Below, in pieces: positions 22,417 through 34,473 of a stretch of 64,000 nucleotides of DNA. Every line of letters begins with the position of its first letter. The first letter of the stretch is position 1. Source of the stretch: Diorhabda sublineata. Taxonomy: Eukaryota; Arthropoda; Insecta; Coleoptera; Chrysomelidae. The stretch is taken from NCBI RefSeq assembly GCF_026230105.1, contig NC_079476.1, forward strand, positions 2,439,209-2,503,208, in the 5' to 3' direction. Below the pieces are notes generated by a model, which saw only the letters and a list, made by a program, of their open reading frames with translations, was not told the origin of the DNA and searched no databases. The position numbers and the translations under genes were made by a program.

Positions 22417-25400
22417 ACAGATTCTAGAGTACAAAACAGACCTCGAAACGACAGTTTCTAGAGTACAAAACAGACCTTGAAACTTCTGAAAATTCCGTAG
22501 ACTAAGCAGTAATGGTGAATCTGCATTTTAATCAACCATTCTGTTAATTCCTTGAACCAGGTCATACGAAACGACAGATTCTAGAGTACAAAACAGACCT
22601 TGAAGCTTCTGGAAGCTCCGTAAACAAAGCAGTAATTGTGAATCTGCATTTTAATCAACCATTCTGTTAATTCCTTGAACCAAGTCATACAAAACGACAG
22701 ATTCTAGAGTACAAAACAGACCTTGAAGCTTCTGGAAACTCCGTAAACAAAGCAGTAATTGTGAATCTGCATTTTAATCAACCATTCTGTTAATTCCTTG
22801 AACCAGGTCATACAAAAGGACAGATTCTAGAGTACAAAACAGACCTTGAAGCTCCTGGAAGCTCCGTAAACAAAGCAGTAATTGTGAATCTGCATTTTAT
22901 TTCACCATTCTGTTAATTCCTTGAACCAGGTCATACAAAACGACAGATTCTAGAGTACAAAACAGAACTTGAAGCTTCTGGAAGCTCCGTAAACAAAGCA
23001 GTAATTGTGAATCTGCATTTTATTTAACCATTCTGTTAATTCCTTGAACCAGGTCATACAAAAGGACAGATTCTAGAGTACAAAACAGACCTTGAAGCTC
23101 CTGGAAGCTCCGTAAACAAAGCAGTAATAGTGAATCTGCATTTTATTTCACCATTCTGTTAATTCCTTGAACCAGGTCATACAAAACGACAGATTCTAGA
23201 GTACAAAACAGACCTTGAAGCTTCTGGAAGCTCCGTAAACAAAGCAGTAATTGTGAATCTGCATTTTAATCAACCATTCTGTTAATTCCTTGAACCAAGT
23301 CATACAAAACGACAGATTCTAGAGTACAAAACAGACCTTGAAGCTTCTGGAAACTCCGTAAACAAAGCAGTAATTGTGAATCTGCATTTTAATCAACCAT
23401 TCTGTTAATTCCTTGAACCAGGTCATACAAAAGGACAGATTCTAGAGTACAAAACAGACCTTGAAGCTCCTGGAAGCTCCGTAAACAAAGCAGTAATTGT
23501 GAATCTGCATTTTATTTCACCATTCTGTTAATTCCTTGAACCAGGTCATACAAAACGACAGATTCTAGAGTACAAAACAGAACTTGAAGCTTCTGGAAGC
23601 TCCGTAAACAAAGCAGTAATTGTGAATCTGCATTTTATTTAACCATTCTGTTAATTCCTTGAACCAGGTCATACAAAAGGACAGATTCTAGAGTACAAAA
23701 CAGACCTTGAAGCTCCTGGAAGCTCCGTAAACAAAGCAGTAATTGTGAATCTGCATTTTATTTCACCATTCTGTTAATTCCTTGAACCAGGTCATACAAA
23801 ACGACAGATTCTAGAGTACAAAACAGACCTTGAAGCTTCTGGAAGCTCCGTAAACAAAGCAGTAATTGTGAATCTGCATTTTAATCAACCATTCTGTTAA
23901 TTCCTTGAACCAAGTCATACAAAACGACAGATTCTAGAGTACAAAACAGACCTTGAAGCTTCTGGAAACTCCGTAAACAAAGCATTAATTGTGAATCTGC
24001 ATTTTAATCAACCATTCTGTTAATTCCTTGAACCAGGTCATACAAAAGGACAGATTCTAGAGTACAAAACAGACCTTGAAGCTCCTGGAAGCTCCGTAAA
24101 CAAAGCAGTAATTGTGAATCTGCATTTTATTTCACCATTCTGTTAATTCCTTGAACCAGGTCATACAAAACGACAGATTCTAGAGTACAAAACAGAACTT
24201 GAAGCTTCTGGAAGCTCCGTAAACAAAGCAGTAATTGTGAATCTGCATTTTATTTAACCATTCTGTTAATTCCTTGAACCAGGTCATACAAAAGGACAGA
24301 TTCTAGAGTACAAAACAGACCTTGAAGCTCCTGGAAGCTCCGTAAACAAAGCAGTAATAGTGAATCTGCATTTTATTTCACCATTCTGTTAATTCCTTGA
24401 ACCAGGTCATACAAAACGACAGATTCTAGAGTACAAAACAGACCTTGAAGCTTCTGGAAGCTCCGTAAACAAAGCAGTAATTGTGAATCTGCATTTTAAT
24501 CAACCATTCTGTTAATTCCTTGAACCAAGTCATACAAAACGACAGATTCTAGAGTACAAAACAGACCTTGAAGCTTCTGGAAACTCCGTAAACAAAGCAG
24601 TAATTGTGAATCTGCATTTTAATCAACCATTCTGTTAATTCCTTGAACCAGGTCATACAAAAGGACAGATTCTAGAGTACAAAACAGACCTTGAAGCTCC
24701 TGGAAGCTCCGTAAACAAAGCAGTAATTGTGAATCTGCATTTTATTTCACCATTCTGTTAATTCCTTGAACCAGGTCATACAAAACGACAGATTCTAGAG
24801 TACAAAACAGAACTTGAAGCTTCTGGAAGCTCCGTAAACAAAGCAGTAATTGTGAATCTGCATTTTATTTAACCATTCTGTTAATTCCTTGAACCAGGTC
24901 ATACAAAAGGACAGATTCTAGAGTACAAAACAGACCTTGAAGCTCCTGGAAGCTCCGTAAACAAAGCAGTAATTGTGAATCTGCATTTTATTTCACCATT
25001 CTGTTAATTCCTTGAACCAGGTCATACAAAACGACAGATTCTAGAGTACAAAACAGAACTTGAAGCTTCTGGAAGCTCCGTAAACAAAGCAGTAATTGTG
25101 AATCTGCATTTTAATCAACCATTCTGTTAATTCCTTGAACCAGGTCATACAAATCGACAGATTCTAGACTACAAAACAGACCTTGAAGCTTCTGGAAGCT
25201 CCGTAAACAAAGCAGTAATTGTGAATCTGCATTTTAATCAACCATTCTGTTAATTCCTTGAACCAAGTCATACAAAACGACAGATTCTAGAGTACAAAAC
25301 AGACCTTGAAGCTTCTGGAAACTCCGTAAACAAAGCAGTAATTGTGAATCTGCATTTTAATCAACCATTCTGTTAATTCCTTGAACCAAGTCATACAAAA

Positions 25401-26719
25401 CGACAGATTCTAGAGTACAAAACAGACCTTGAAGCTTCTGGAAACTCCGTAAACAAAGCAGTAATTGTGAATCTGCATTTTAATCAACCATTCTGTTAAT
25501 TCCTTGAACAAGGTCATACAAAAGGACAGATTCTAGAGTACAAAACAGACCTTGAAGCTCCTGGAAGCTCCGTAAACAAAGCAGTAATTGTGAATCTGCA
25601 TTTTATTTCACCATTCTGTTAATTCCTTGAACCAGGTCATACAAAACGACAGATTCTAGAGTACAAAACAGAACTTGAAGCTTCTGGAAGCTCCGTAAAC
25701 AAAGCAGTAATTGTGAATCTGCATTTTATTTCACCATTCTGTTAATTCCTTGAACCAGGTCATATAAAACGACAGATTCTAGAGTACAAAACAGACCTTG
25801 AAGCTTCTGGAAGCTCCGTAAACAAAGCAGTAATTGTGAATCTGCATTTTATTTAACCATTCTGTTAATTCCTTGAACCAGGTCATACAAAAGGACAGAT
25901 TCTAGAGTACAAAACAGACCTTGAAGCTCCTGGAAGCTCCGTAAACAAAGCAGTAATTGTGAATCTGCATTTTATTTCACCATTCTGTTAATTCCTTGAA
26001 CCAGGTCATACAAAATGACAGATTCTAGAGTACAAAACAGAACTTGAAGCTTCTGGAAGCTCCGTAAACAAAGCAGTAATTGTGAATCTGCATTTTAATC
26101 AACCATTCTGTTAATTCCTTGAACCAGGTCATACAAATCGACAGATTCTAGACTACAAAACAGACCTTGAAGCTTCTGGAAGCTCCGTAAACAAAGCAGT
26201 AATTGTGAATCTGCATTTTATTTAACCATTCTGTTAATTCCTTGAACCAGGTCATACAAAACGACAGATTCTAGAGTACAAAACAGACCTTGAAGCTTCT
26301 GGAAGCTCCGTAAACAAAGCAGTAATTGTGAATCTGCATTTTAATCAACCATTCTGTTAATTCCTTGAACCAGGTCATACGAAACGACAAATTCTAGAGT
26401 AAAAAACAGACCTTGAAGGTTCTGGAAGCTCCGTAAACAAAGCAGTAGTTGTGATTCTGCATTTTAATCAACCATTCTGTTAATTCCTTGAACCAGGTCA
26501 TACGAAACGACAAATTCTAGAGTAAAAAACAGACCTTGAAGGTTCTGGAAGCTCCGTAAACAAAGCAGTAGTTGTGATTCTGCATTTTAATCAACCATTC
26601 TGTTAATTCCTTGAACCAGGTCATATAAAACGACAGATTCTAGAGTACAAAACAGACCTTGAAGCTTCTGGAAGCTCCGTAAACAAAGCAGTAATTGTGA
26701 ATCTACATTTTATTTAACC
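22417..26719 (+). repeat. Satellite array, 123-bp unit, about 35 copies, with 615-bp higher-order repeat
   Basis: The unit landmark 'acgacagattctagagtac' runs from 22448 to 26630, exactly 34 steps of 123 bp, after a partial unit at 22417. Variants mark five unit types: c or g in '(c/g)gacagatt', 'accttg' or 'aacttg', 'cttctgg' or 'ctcctgg', and 'aatcaacc', 'atttcacc' or 'atttaacc'. The five-unit order repeats with starts at 22571, 23186, 23801, 24416 and 25031, each 615 bp apart. After about 25031 the order is scrambled, and the two units near 26384-26629 form their own nearly identical pair. No open frame spans the units. Confidence 0.97.
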
Positions 26720-28454
26720 TTTTGTGCACAGCATAGACTTTTATTAAATTTCAAACCTACTAGGAAACTGAATCCAGTGATGCCCTGAGAGTTACTCAGG
26801 CTCTGAGAGCCTCCAAGGAATAAGGCTAGGACTACCAAGGGGGCTTGTAAGAGTCGGGCAATTAAGAACGGGCTCCAATTCTTATTATTAATAAAACTCT
26901 ATCTGATTCCAATTGAATATATACTTCACTTGGAGAATTTCAAGAAAATATTACCGAAAATTAGGTTACAACAAATGACTTTACAATACCTATCAAGAAA
27001 AACGAAAAAATAGAGAAAGAGCTGGAGGAGGAAAATATAATGAAATATATAAAAGCATAAAGACTCAGCATTGAGAAGAAAACCAATTGAAATGATCAAA
27101 AGCATAATGCTTGTGGTCAAGGAGAAGAGGCAGGCTGAGAAAGGACTAGAGGGCAAAATGGTGGAACCGAAAGGGATGGAAAATAATAACAAAAGCAGCG
27201 AAGATAAACGATAAACTATGAGGATAACAAATATAGAAAACTATGAGTAATCCACCTCAAAAAAGGATTTTAAAGCGTTAAAGCGATAGCCATAATCCAA
27301 AGGATTGAAAGGCTTGATGATGATGATGATGAACTTTATCACTGCAACTACAACCTACGAGTGTTTTATGAAAAGTTTGATTAGATATAGTAACAATAAA
27401 AGTGAGGTTATAATATATTGTTCCGAGGATCAATGGGTCAATACTGAGACTACCTTTTGCTAAGAAAATATTTTCAATTAATTATAATCTACTAAAAACA
27501 TTCCTTACATTTTAATTGAAATTTCTAATGTAACTTTTATATATAAATTATTGTTCTTCTGCTTGGTAATTATCTCTACTAACTAGTGATTTCGTTTAGC
27601 TACAAGTGGTTGTTATAACCCTAGACTTTTCACATCGGACGATTCGGTGAGTTCATTATCTGGATTAAGCTCATTGTACAGTTTTCAAGTTCATTTATAC
27701 GATCTCACTTTATCACCTTGTTCTTTCGAATCACGATTAGCGCTGTTTCTAAAAAATCAATCGAATTGAATCATTCCCCTGTTTTGTTTAAATAAAATAA
27801 CAAACTTCATGTCAGTCAAATTTATGAGTGAGGCAAACGGAACGTTAGATATATAAATTAAAATATTAATTACATTGCGAAAATTAATTTTATTAATTTC
27901 AATCAACTTAATCGGATCATTTATTCAAATTTTTGTGATGGGATGTGATTGATATATTTCTATAAAATAATATTTAACTAAACGAAAATATTGGCATTCA
28001 TATCTAGAAATATTTTTATGCTTTATAGCATATAATAATATAAATTGAGACAAACTATGTCATTTTTCAAAATTTCTCGTAACTATATAAAAATCAATTA
28101 CGGCTTCCATCTGAAATTATTTCCATCCCAACAAGATGTCCTCAGAGTGGTTAAACATAAATTTTTTCAATATTTGCTCACATTTTTCAATTCTACATGA
28201 AACTTTTAATGCAATTTTATGTATTTAGGTTTGTGAAATGAAGTGTTGGCGTAGAAGCTTGATTCCGATTAATTTATTTGATTTGGACAAGACAAGACTA
28301 TGGTAATACAGGAAACATTGATTTATCAGTTGTGATATGTTTTGTTCAAATATTGTAGATCACTTTGACCAAATTCAAATACTTTATGACTTCTAATGGG
28401 ACACCTCAAGTTTCCAGAAATGCAATCGTGAAGTACAAATACTTGGTCTAAAAA
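26720..28454. other. Intergenic sequence with a possible LINE tail
   Basis: The stretch 26920-27340 is purine-rich and ends in 'ggcttgatgatgatgatgat', which looks like the short tandem tail of a LINE. No reverse transcriptase motif is readable, so this is not called. The rest, to 28454, shows nothing recognisable. Confidence 0.4.
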
Positions 28455-29085
28455 TGAAATCGAATCGCGAACATTCTCGTGCGATTATTTTCTATGACTT
28501 TTTTTCGTTTCGCTGGTTATCCGGATTCAATCGTAGTCGCACGAATTTCGTGAAGATCCTCCGAAATTGACGGCGTGCCAGGAAACATCGATCGATATAG
28601 GTCTTTTGACACGAGCCAAATCCTCCAGAAGTTGTTGCGCTTCAAATCAAATTGTCGCCTGTCTTTTCGAAATAACTGGACATTAGAGCAAAGTAAAACC
28701 AACAAATCTTAATGGTACACCAGCGTTTATTTGCCAGAAGTGTTCGAAAAAATCAGGGAAACATATCGCAGAAGACTAATCATTCTCCATAGAGCTCTCA
28801 CGCAATCAAAAACATTTTTGAACAGTCAAAACATCGAATTGATTGGTCATCCGCCGTACAGTTCTTTTTTGGCAGCCAATGATTTCTTCTTATTCCCGCA
28901 GATCAAAAATAAACGTTTTTCTACACCTGAAGAAGCGGTTGATGGACTGAAATCACTTGTTTTGGAGGTACCTCAATCGAAATGGAAGAAATGCTTCGAC
29001 AATTGGTTCAAACGCATCCAAAATTGTTTTGAAATTAATTGAGAAAACGTGAATTTTTTCCAATTTAACTCCCCCACAATTTTGG
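28455..29085 (+). pseudogene. Mariner-family transposase, internally deleted
   Basis: It starts 'MKSNREHSRAIIFYDFF' at 28455, followed by an HTH remnant ('FNRSRTNF'). It then skips to the catalytic C-terminal half with 'HEPNPPEV', 'LPEVFEKIRETYRRR', 'TFLNSQNIELIGHPPYSS', 'NDFFLFP' and 'FSTPEEAVDGLKSLVLEVPQ' (28731-29042). The block around the second catalytic aspartate (family 'HHDNASSHT') is deleted to 'LHRALTQSK'. The last D, in 'NDFFLF', remains. It belongs to the same family as the copy at 51007-51940. Stops and deletion make it inactive. Confidence 0.9.
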
Positions 29086-29389
29086 AGAATTTTATTATGC
29101 CAAAAAGAATATCTTAACCATGTCTGGGATATTTAAGAGCGATAAATTAAAACTATGAATTTTTTCAATTCAACTCCTTCGCAACCCCCCTTTCCTACCA
29201 AATTCTACCAAATTTCAAGTCAATCGGTCGTATGGTTCCGGAGATATTGTGGTTAGTACAAAAATGAAATGAAACGCCCAAGTGAACTAACTTTAATATA
29301 TTTTCCTAGCTTCCGAATACTTATGTATTCATCGATTCAAAGTGACGTTGATAGAAATATTTCTATCCGGTTGAACCGCGTTGGAATTT

Positions 29390-29905
29390 CAAAAATTCTC
29401 AACGTTTCGGCTCCCACTATGGAGCCATTATCAAAAAAAGAGTGGGGATAGGGTGATTATTCGTTCATTGGTAAGAAATGATCCGATTCCGTGGTGTCAA
29501 TCTTCCTACTCCACGTAACGAATCACCCCTTTTTCTTGGTTGATTCCAAGGCCTCAATCTGTCTACTTCTTGGAACTTTATCCAGGAAACACTAACACAC
29601 ACTTACAGCTGGTCAAGCTAGCTCATGACCAGCAGTGAGTGTGTTAGTGACAACAGTGTTCTTGTAAGCATATTATTTTAAGTTTTTATTTTAATCATTT
29701 TATATTTTTTTGCTTCAGCTTTTCATTTCGTCGGTAAAGGAGTAGGCAGATTGAGGCCTTGGAATCAACCACCAGGAAAAAGGGATGATTCGTTGCGTGG
29801 AGTAGGGAAATTGAGACCACGGAATCTTACCAATGAACGAATAACCACCCTATCCCCACCCTTTTCTAGATAATGGCTCCAAAGTGGGAACAGAAACGTC
29901 GAAGC
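29390..29905. mobile_element. Foldback MITE-like element, about 515 bp
   Basis: The left arm (about 29390-29575) begins 'aacgtttcggctcccact' and 'ggagccattatc'. The right arm (about 29720-29905) is its reverse complement, ending 'gataatggctcc' and 'gaaacgtcga'. Inside lies a second small hairpin, 'cactaacacacact' against 'agtgagtgtgttagtg', whose stem continues in 'gctggtca' against 'tgaccagc'. No ORF. Confidence 0.85.
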
Positions 29906-30903
29906 TTTATAAAAAAAAACTAGTATTTGCCGTCTTTTTTACTTTTGACCATATATCTGAACAGGCCTAAAAGAACTAATATCTAATTAGTGAAAAATTA
30001 AATATATGATCGCAAAACCTTCACCTGGGGAATGAAAGTGAATGTATAATCGACAAAATTTGTAAATGAGCAAATATATGTTCGCTAGTCTTGAGTTGAA
30101 TTACTCTATGTAGGTAGAATACCAATTTCGCCTCGTATAATTACAGGAACCACGCTCAGCTGATAGGGGCCCGTAGTCGGGTCTGTGAAATACCTTCGTA
30201 GCGTTTAGCTCGTGTCGTGGTAAATGTGGTATAAGTCATTTCAAAGTCTCGAATCGTGCTATTACTAACAATTTATAACAGAACCGACTTCATTGCTACA
30301 GACCGTGAAGTTAAAATTATAGATACCTAAAAGAGACTAATAAAAAAAGAATAGATATATTTTGATTTCAATATAAAGGATGTTTCAGAAAAAAAGTTAC
30401 CTCGTCTCTAGGATAGCTAGAAAAGTGAAAATTTGAACACAATTCATCACTGTAATATAATGTATTGATCTGCACAGAAGTGGAAAATTTTACTGAGGCT
30501 GTGAGAATGATAGTTCTAATGGAATGTTTTAATGATTTAGAATAGATTTTGGGCATTGACGTGTAAAGTAATCAATTCTAATACGTTGCAAAGTGGTGCT
30601 AGAGTACCGTTGAATGCCACCAATCACATTCCAAAAACCCATCTCTTAGATATTGATTTCTTCGTTTTCCGAGATACCGTAAAGTCAACTGATACTTTTT
30701 AAGAAATTGCAAGTTCTGGAGTTTAGTTTTGGTGTGTTGTGCCAGTTGTTTGATCAACCGGCACAATGTTAAACCAACAAACATGAATACTGAAACTTCC
30801 GACCTAGAGCAAGAACAATATGCATTGGTTGCTTGGAAGAAATTGTACTATTAGATAAGCCACTTTTCTGTTCAGATCCGCCAGTTAAATTAACTAACAA
30901 CTA
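29906..30903. other. Intergenic sequence, nothing recognised
   Basis: No family resemblance in six frames and no repeat shared with the rest of the window was seen. Confidence 0.4.
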
Positions 30904-31789
30904 GCTTTTACCCGCGGCTTCGCTCACATCGAATCCATTAAATAAGTATCAGAAATCATTATAATGGAAAAGAACCAACTCTGTAGCTATATTAGAACCT
31001 GAGATATAGATCTTTGAATGTAGAAAAATTGCTAAAAACCTACAAAAATCCATAAGTCCACATTGAATGTCCGCGCCTAGCTCCTCTCCAACTCAACTAA
31101 TTCAAGTGTTCAAAAACTCAAAAGAAAGAAGGTGTTTCAGCGAGTGTTCTTAAACCAAAACGAACTCTGTAGCTATATTAGAACCTGAGATATAGATCTT
31201 TGAATGTAGAAAAATTGCCAAAAACCTACAAAAATCCATAACTCCACATTGAATGTCCGCGCCTAGCTCCTCTCCAACTCAACCCATTTAAGTATTCAAA
31301 AACTCAAAAGAAAGAAGGTGTTACAGCGAGTGTTCTTAAACCAAAACGAACTCTGTAGCTATATTAGAACCTGAGATATAGATCTTTGAATGTAGAAAAA
31401 TTGCCAAAAACCTACAAAAATCCATAATTCCACATTGAATGTCCGCGCCTAGCTCCTCTCCAACTCAACTGATTCAAGTGTTCAAAAACTCAAAAGAAAG
31501 AAGGTGTTTCAGCAAGTGTTCCTAAATCAAAACGAAGTCTCTATCTTGAATAGAATCTGAGACATTGAGGATAGAACGTGTGTATGTGGAAAACTCCCAT
31601 AAGTAATGTACAGGGGGAAATCGCATTTTAGTATAACTTGAGAATGGTGAAAATTAGATGAAATCCGATGGTTGATGGCTGATCTGTGCATCAATACCTT
31701 TCATTGAAAAAAAAATTAAGCAAATCGGTTGGGTAGAACGCCTGGACGGACTCGGAATGGAAATCATCAATTTTTTTAATATATAAGAT
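30904..31789 (+). mobile_element. Dispersed element with internal 186-bp repeats, copy 2
   Basis: It has the same ends as the copy at 19563. The unit landmark recurs at 30976, 31162 and 31348, with the diverged last unit at 31534, so there are three units instead of seven. The length difference (735 bp) equals four units (186+176+186+186, within one base). Confidence 0.85.
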
Positions 31790-32289
31790 TGGAATATTAT
31801 ATTTTTTCTACTTTATTGAGAAACTGAGGCTTTTATTTCAAGAGGTAAAACTGGTTTAGAGGGTTATATAAGATATTACATGAAATAAGATAAATACTGT
31901 TTTTATAATGTCCATAATAACTTCTTTGAAGTAGAGCGAACAGAATTATACTGTATTTGATTACAATAAAAAAGAACCTACAGAAGTAAACGTAAATTTC
32001 ATTCATAAATGTAACAAACGATATAAAAGATCAAGCAAAAGAACTCAAACAACTAGTCCTCAATCGTCCTACTTTCATTCACAGTCTTGTGAATCATCAT
32101 CACATTCGGAAAGCAAAATTTCACTTGTTGCCAATTTTCATCGTAAAGTAACAGCAACGTAAGGAAACCATTGACCTCATTTTACAATTCCTTGGAACGG
32201 GTTTTTTTGTTTGCCAAATTTTTGCCTCTTTTAGTAATCAATCAACTATCGTCATGTCAATATTTTGGCTCCTTGTTCTTTCTAAAAAT

Positions 32290-32912
32290 TATCCGCTTCA
32301 TGTCTTTTATACCCATAAACTTTTCCAAATTTTATCCAGTGCTTTGTGATCTTGAATTAACCAATCTTCTCCATGTTGTTTCTTTGTACCAATCGCATTC
32401 ATACTACATACTTCGTTACCTTTTTTTGAAGATCCTATCAGCTGACAAAAATGAGTGCCCTCAGACTGGTAAGGTTACTCTTATTTCTTGAAGAGGTTAG
32501 GGGCATCATTCGTCAGCCAAAGAGCTAATGATACCTTACGTAAGAATTATTCATCAACGTTACAATCGTTGGTAAATAAACGAAGAAATCTACAGCCAGG
32601 ATTTATATTACTTCCTAGAATATCAACCATTTGCACCCCTTCCTGTTTGAGTTTCATTCCAAGTGGAAAAAATGGAAAGTGAGTTGTGCAGAAAATATGA
32701 AAAAGTAATTGTCTTAAGTAATAAAACTCACCAATTGGAAAGATTCAGCACTTGTTGGAGATCGAAACGAAACACCTGTGAATCTTCTCGTTTCATCAAT
32801 ATTTTGCTACCTGGAACGATTTTGTCTGGTGCTGGAAGAACCCTTTGTCGTGCTGCAATAATGTCTTGGTTGGGAAGTTTCACATAGTCAACGCTCCTTG
32901 GTACTTAAGAAA
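32290..32912 (-). pseudogene. Possible decayed coding region, family unknown
   Basis: After a 'cttaag' acceptor-like site at about 32912, the minus strand is open for some 57 codons with protein-like composition ('VKLPNQDIIAARQRVLPAPD', 'SKILMKREDSQVFRF'). It ends at TGG TGA, which is also a good donor (TG|GTGAGT). Farther on, a second frame reads 'QMVDILGSNINPGCRFLRLF', 'ALWLTNDAPNLFKK' and 'KKQHGEDWLIQDHKALDKIW' with four stops in about 130 codons. The frames do not splice together cleanly. It could be a dead transposon gene or a chance frame. I do not recognise the family. Confidence 0.3.
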
Positions 32913-33149
32913 TAGTAATATTCATAGGTACTCCAGCAAGAATTCATAAACAAAGACAACATCAATGCGTACAGCTCCTGGACAACAATCATTTAGTGAG
33001 AAAACTCAAAAAGAAGAAGACCTTTGAGTTAGTGTAAGTGAAAGTGAAAGAAAAAAACGGAGTATAGTGCTAAGTAGTTGAGTGTAAAACGTAATAAGAA
33101 CCTAAGTCAAACTAGTGAGTAGATTCTAGCTATCCAAGTCTCTCATTAT

Positions 33150-33635
33150 TAATTCAGGTTACACAAAAATTGATCTTAGACTGAGACTTGTGCGGTGCTA
33201 CGTTTGGTCAGTGCTTCTTTACGGGATGTAGGGTTGGACCCTTAAGGTGAAAAACATCAATAAGTTAGAGGCATTCGAAATGTGGGTATATCGTAGAATC
33301 CTGAAGATACCATGGACTGCCAAAGTGAGGAATGAAGATATTCTCAGGCGTATCAATAAAGACCGTGAACTCTTTAACATCGTGAAGAAACGAAAGATTG
33401 CATATCTTGGCCATATAATGCGAGGCCATAAATATCAATTCCTTCAGCTGATAGTCGAAGATTGAAGGTAAGAGAGGATTGGGACGGAAGAGGATGTCGT
33501 GGCTGCGGAGCGTGAGGCAGTGGACGGGTATACAAGATATTCAGACATTGATCCATATCGCTAGGGATAGACAAGCCATGAAAAAAGTGGTCGCGAACAT
33601 CCATTAATGGATAAGCATTAAAAGAAGAAGAAGAC
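33150..33635 (+). mobile_element. 3' end of an RTE-like LINE
   Basis: The plus strand reads the C-terminal part of a LINE reverse transcriptase polyprotein: 'LRLRLVRCYVWSVLLYG', 'KLEAFEMWVYRRILKIPWT', 'AKVRNEDILRRINKDRELFN' and 'KRKIAYLGHIMRG'. After frameshifts it continues to 'VVANIH' and the stop at 33605-33607. A short tail with (GAA)n follows to 33635, as expected for a 3' terminus. A stop replaces the residue before 'GWTLKVK'. It is strongly 5'-truncated, typical of target-primed insertion. Confidence 0.85.
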
Positions 33636-33982
33636 ACAAAAATTAGTCATTGATCGAATTATATGATCAAATTGTAATAATAATAAATGCACTGTAAAGG
33701 CATTTTGATAAAAAAATCTTAGTTTGCAATAGGAAATCTATGTAATGTTCCTACTTGGTTTGTTCTGGCTCAACCACGACCATTTCGCGACATTACAACG
33801 CAAGTAAGGAGATTAGACGATAAAAGGCTATAAAAAGCCTAAACGAAGAGTCAGAGATAATAAAGGGAAATCGGGATAATCGGGAAAAGATTGGTAGCGC
33901 AGGACGAATTATTAATATACACTAAATATTCTGGGAGCTTATACATCCCATGAATTGGTTTTGATACCAATTAACACAGAAG

Positions 33983-34473
33983 ATGCTAGTAGCACGGTTC
34001 GTGTCAAGTAGAATTGAGCATAACTCTAGATTTATCGATCAAAATCTATACTTGTTATATTATCAAGTTCAAATATGGCTGGGCAATCAACTGAACTCAA
34101 AAAACTGGGGCTGGAAATTGATAGATAATACTCTGGAACAAATTAAAACTCTGCTCCCGCCTGCTACAGAAAACTGCTCAACACTATTTTTTGCAATTGC
34201 AATAAAGTTTGTAGTGCCAAATGTGGCTGTAAAAAAGTCCAGTTGATGTGCTCTCCAGAGTGTACCAATTGCCAAGATCAGTCTTGCACAGATGTCTAGT
34301 TGAGTTCAATAGAGGAAGATTTCTGTGATTTCAATGAAGAGACCAATGACTCACACATATTTGAACAATTTATGAACATCCAGCAAGAGGAAAAGGAAGA
34401 AAAAGAAATCGAAGAGGACATGACTGTTGAAGTAGACTTCCAAGAGTATGAATCTCATCAAAACAAAAGTTAA
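33983..34473 (+). pseudogene. Cysteine-rich C-terminal domain of a transposon-associated protein
   Basis: The frame starting near 33983 gives 'YYQVQIWLGNQLNSKNWGWK' and 'LLPPATENC'. One frameshift later (about 34170) it gives a compact cysteine cluster, 'FCNCNKVCSAKCGCKKVQLM' then 'CSPECTNCQDQSC', with 11 cysteines in 33 residues. A TAG (34299-34301) interrupts it. The same frame then runs through an acidic tail ('NIQQEEKEEKEIEEDM') to TAA at 34471. The order WGW, LPPAP-like motif and CXC cluster is familiar from multicopy uncharacterised insect proteins. I cannot name the element. Confidence 0.6.

Noticed and set aside
22417..26719. CRISPR-like regular spacing
   Set aside because: Units are contiguous 123-bp tandem repeats without unique spacers, in an animal genome.
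26926..27340. Open minus-strand frame of 88 codons and a (GAT)n stretch
   Set aside because: The frame is the complement of purine-rich sequence; the (GAT)n run alone does not prove a LINE.
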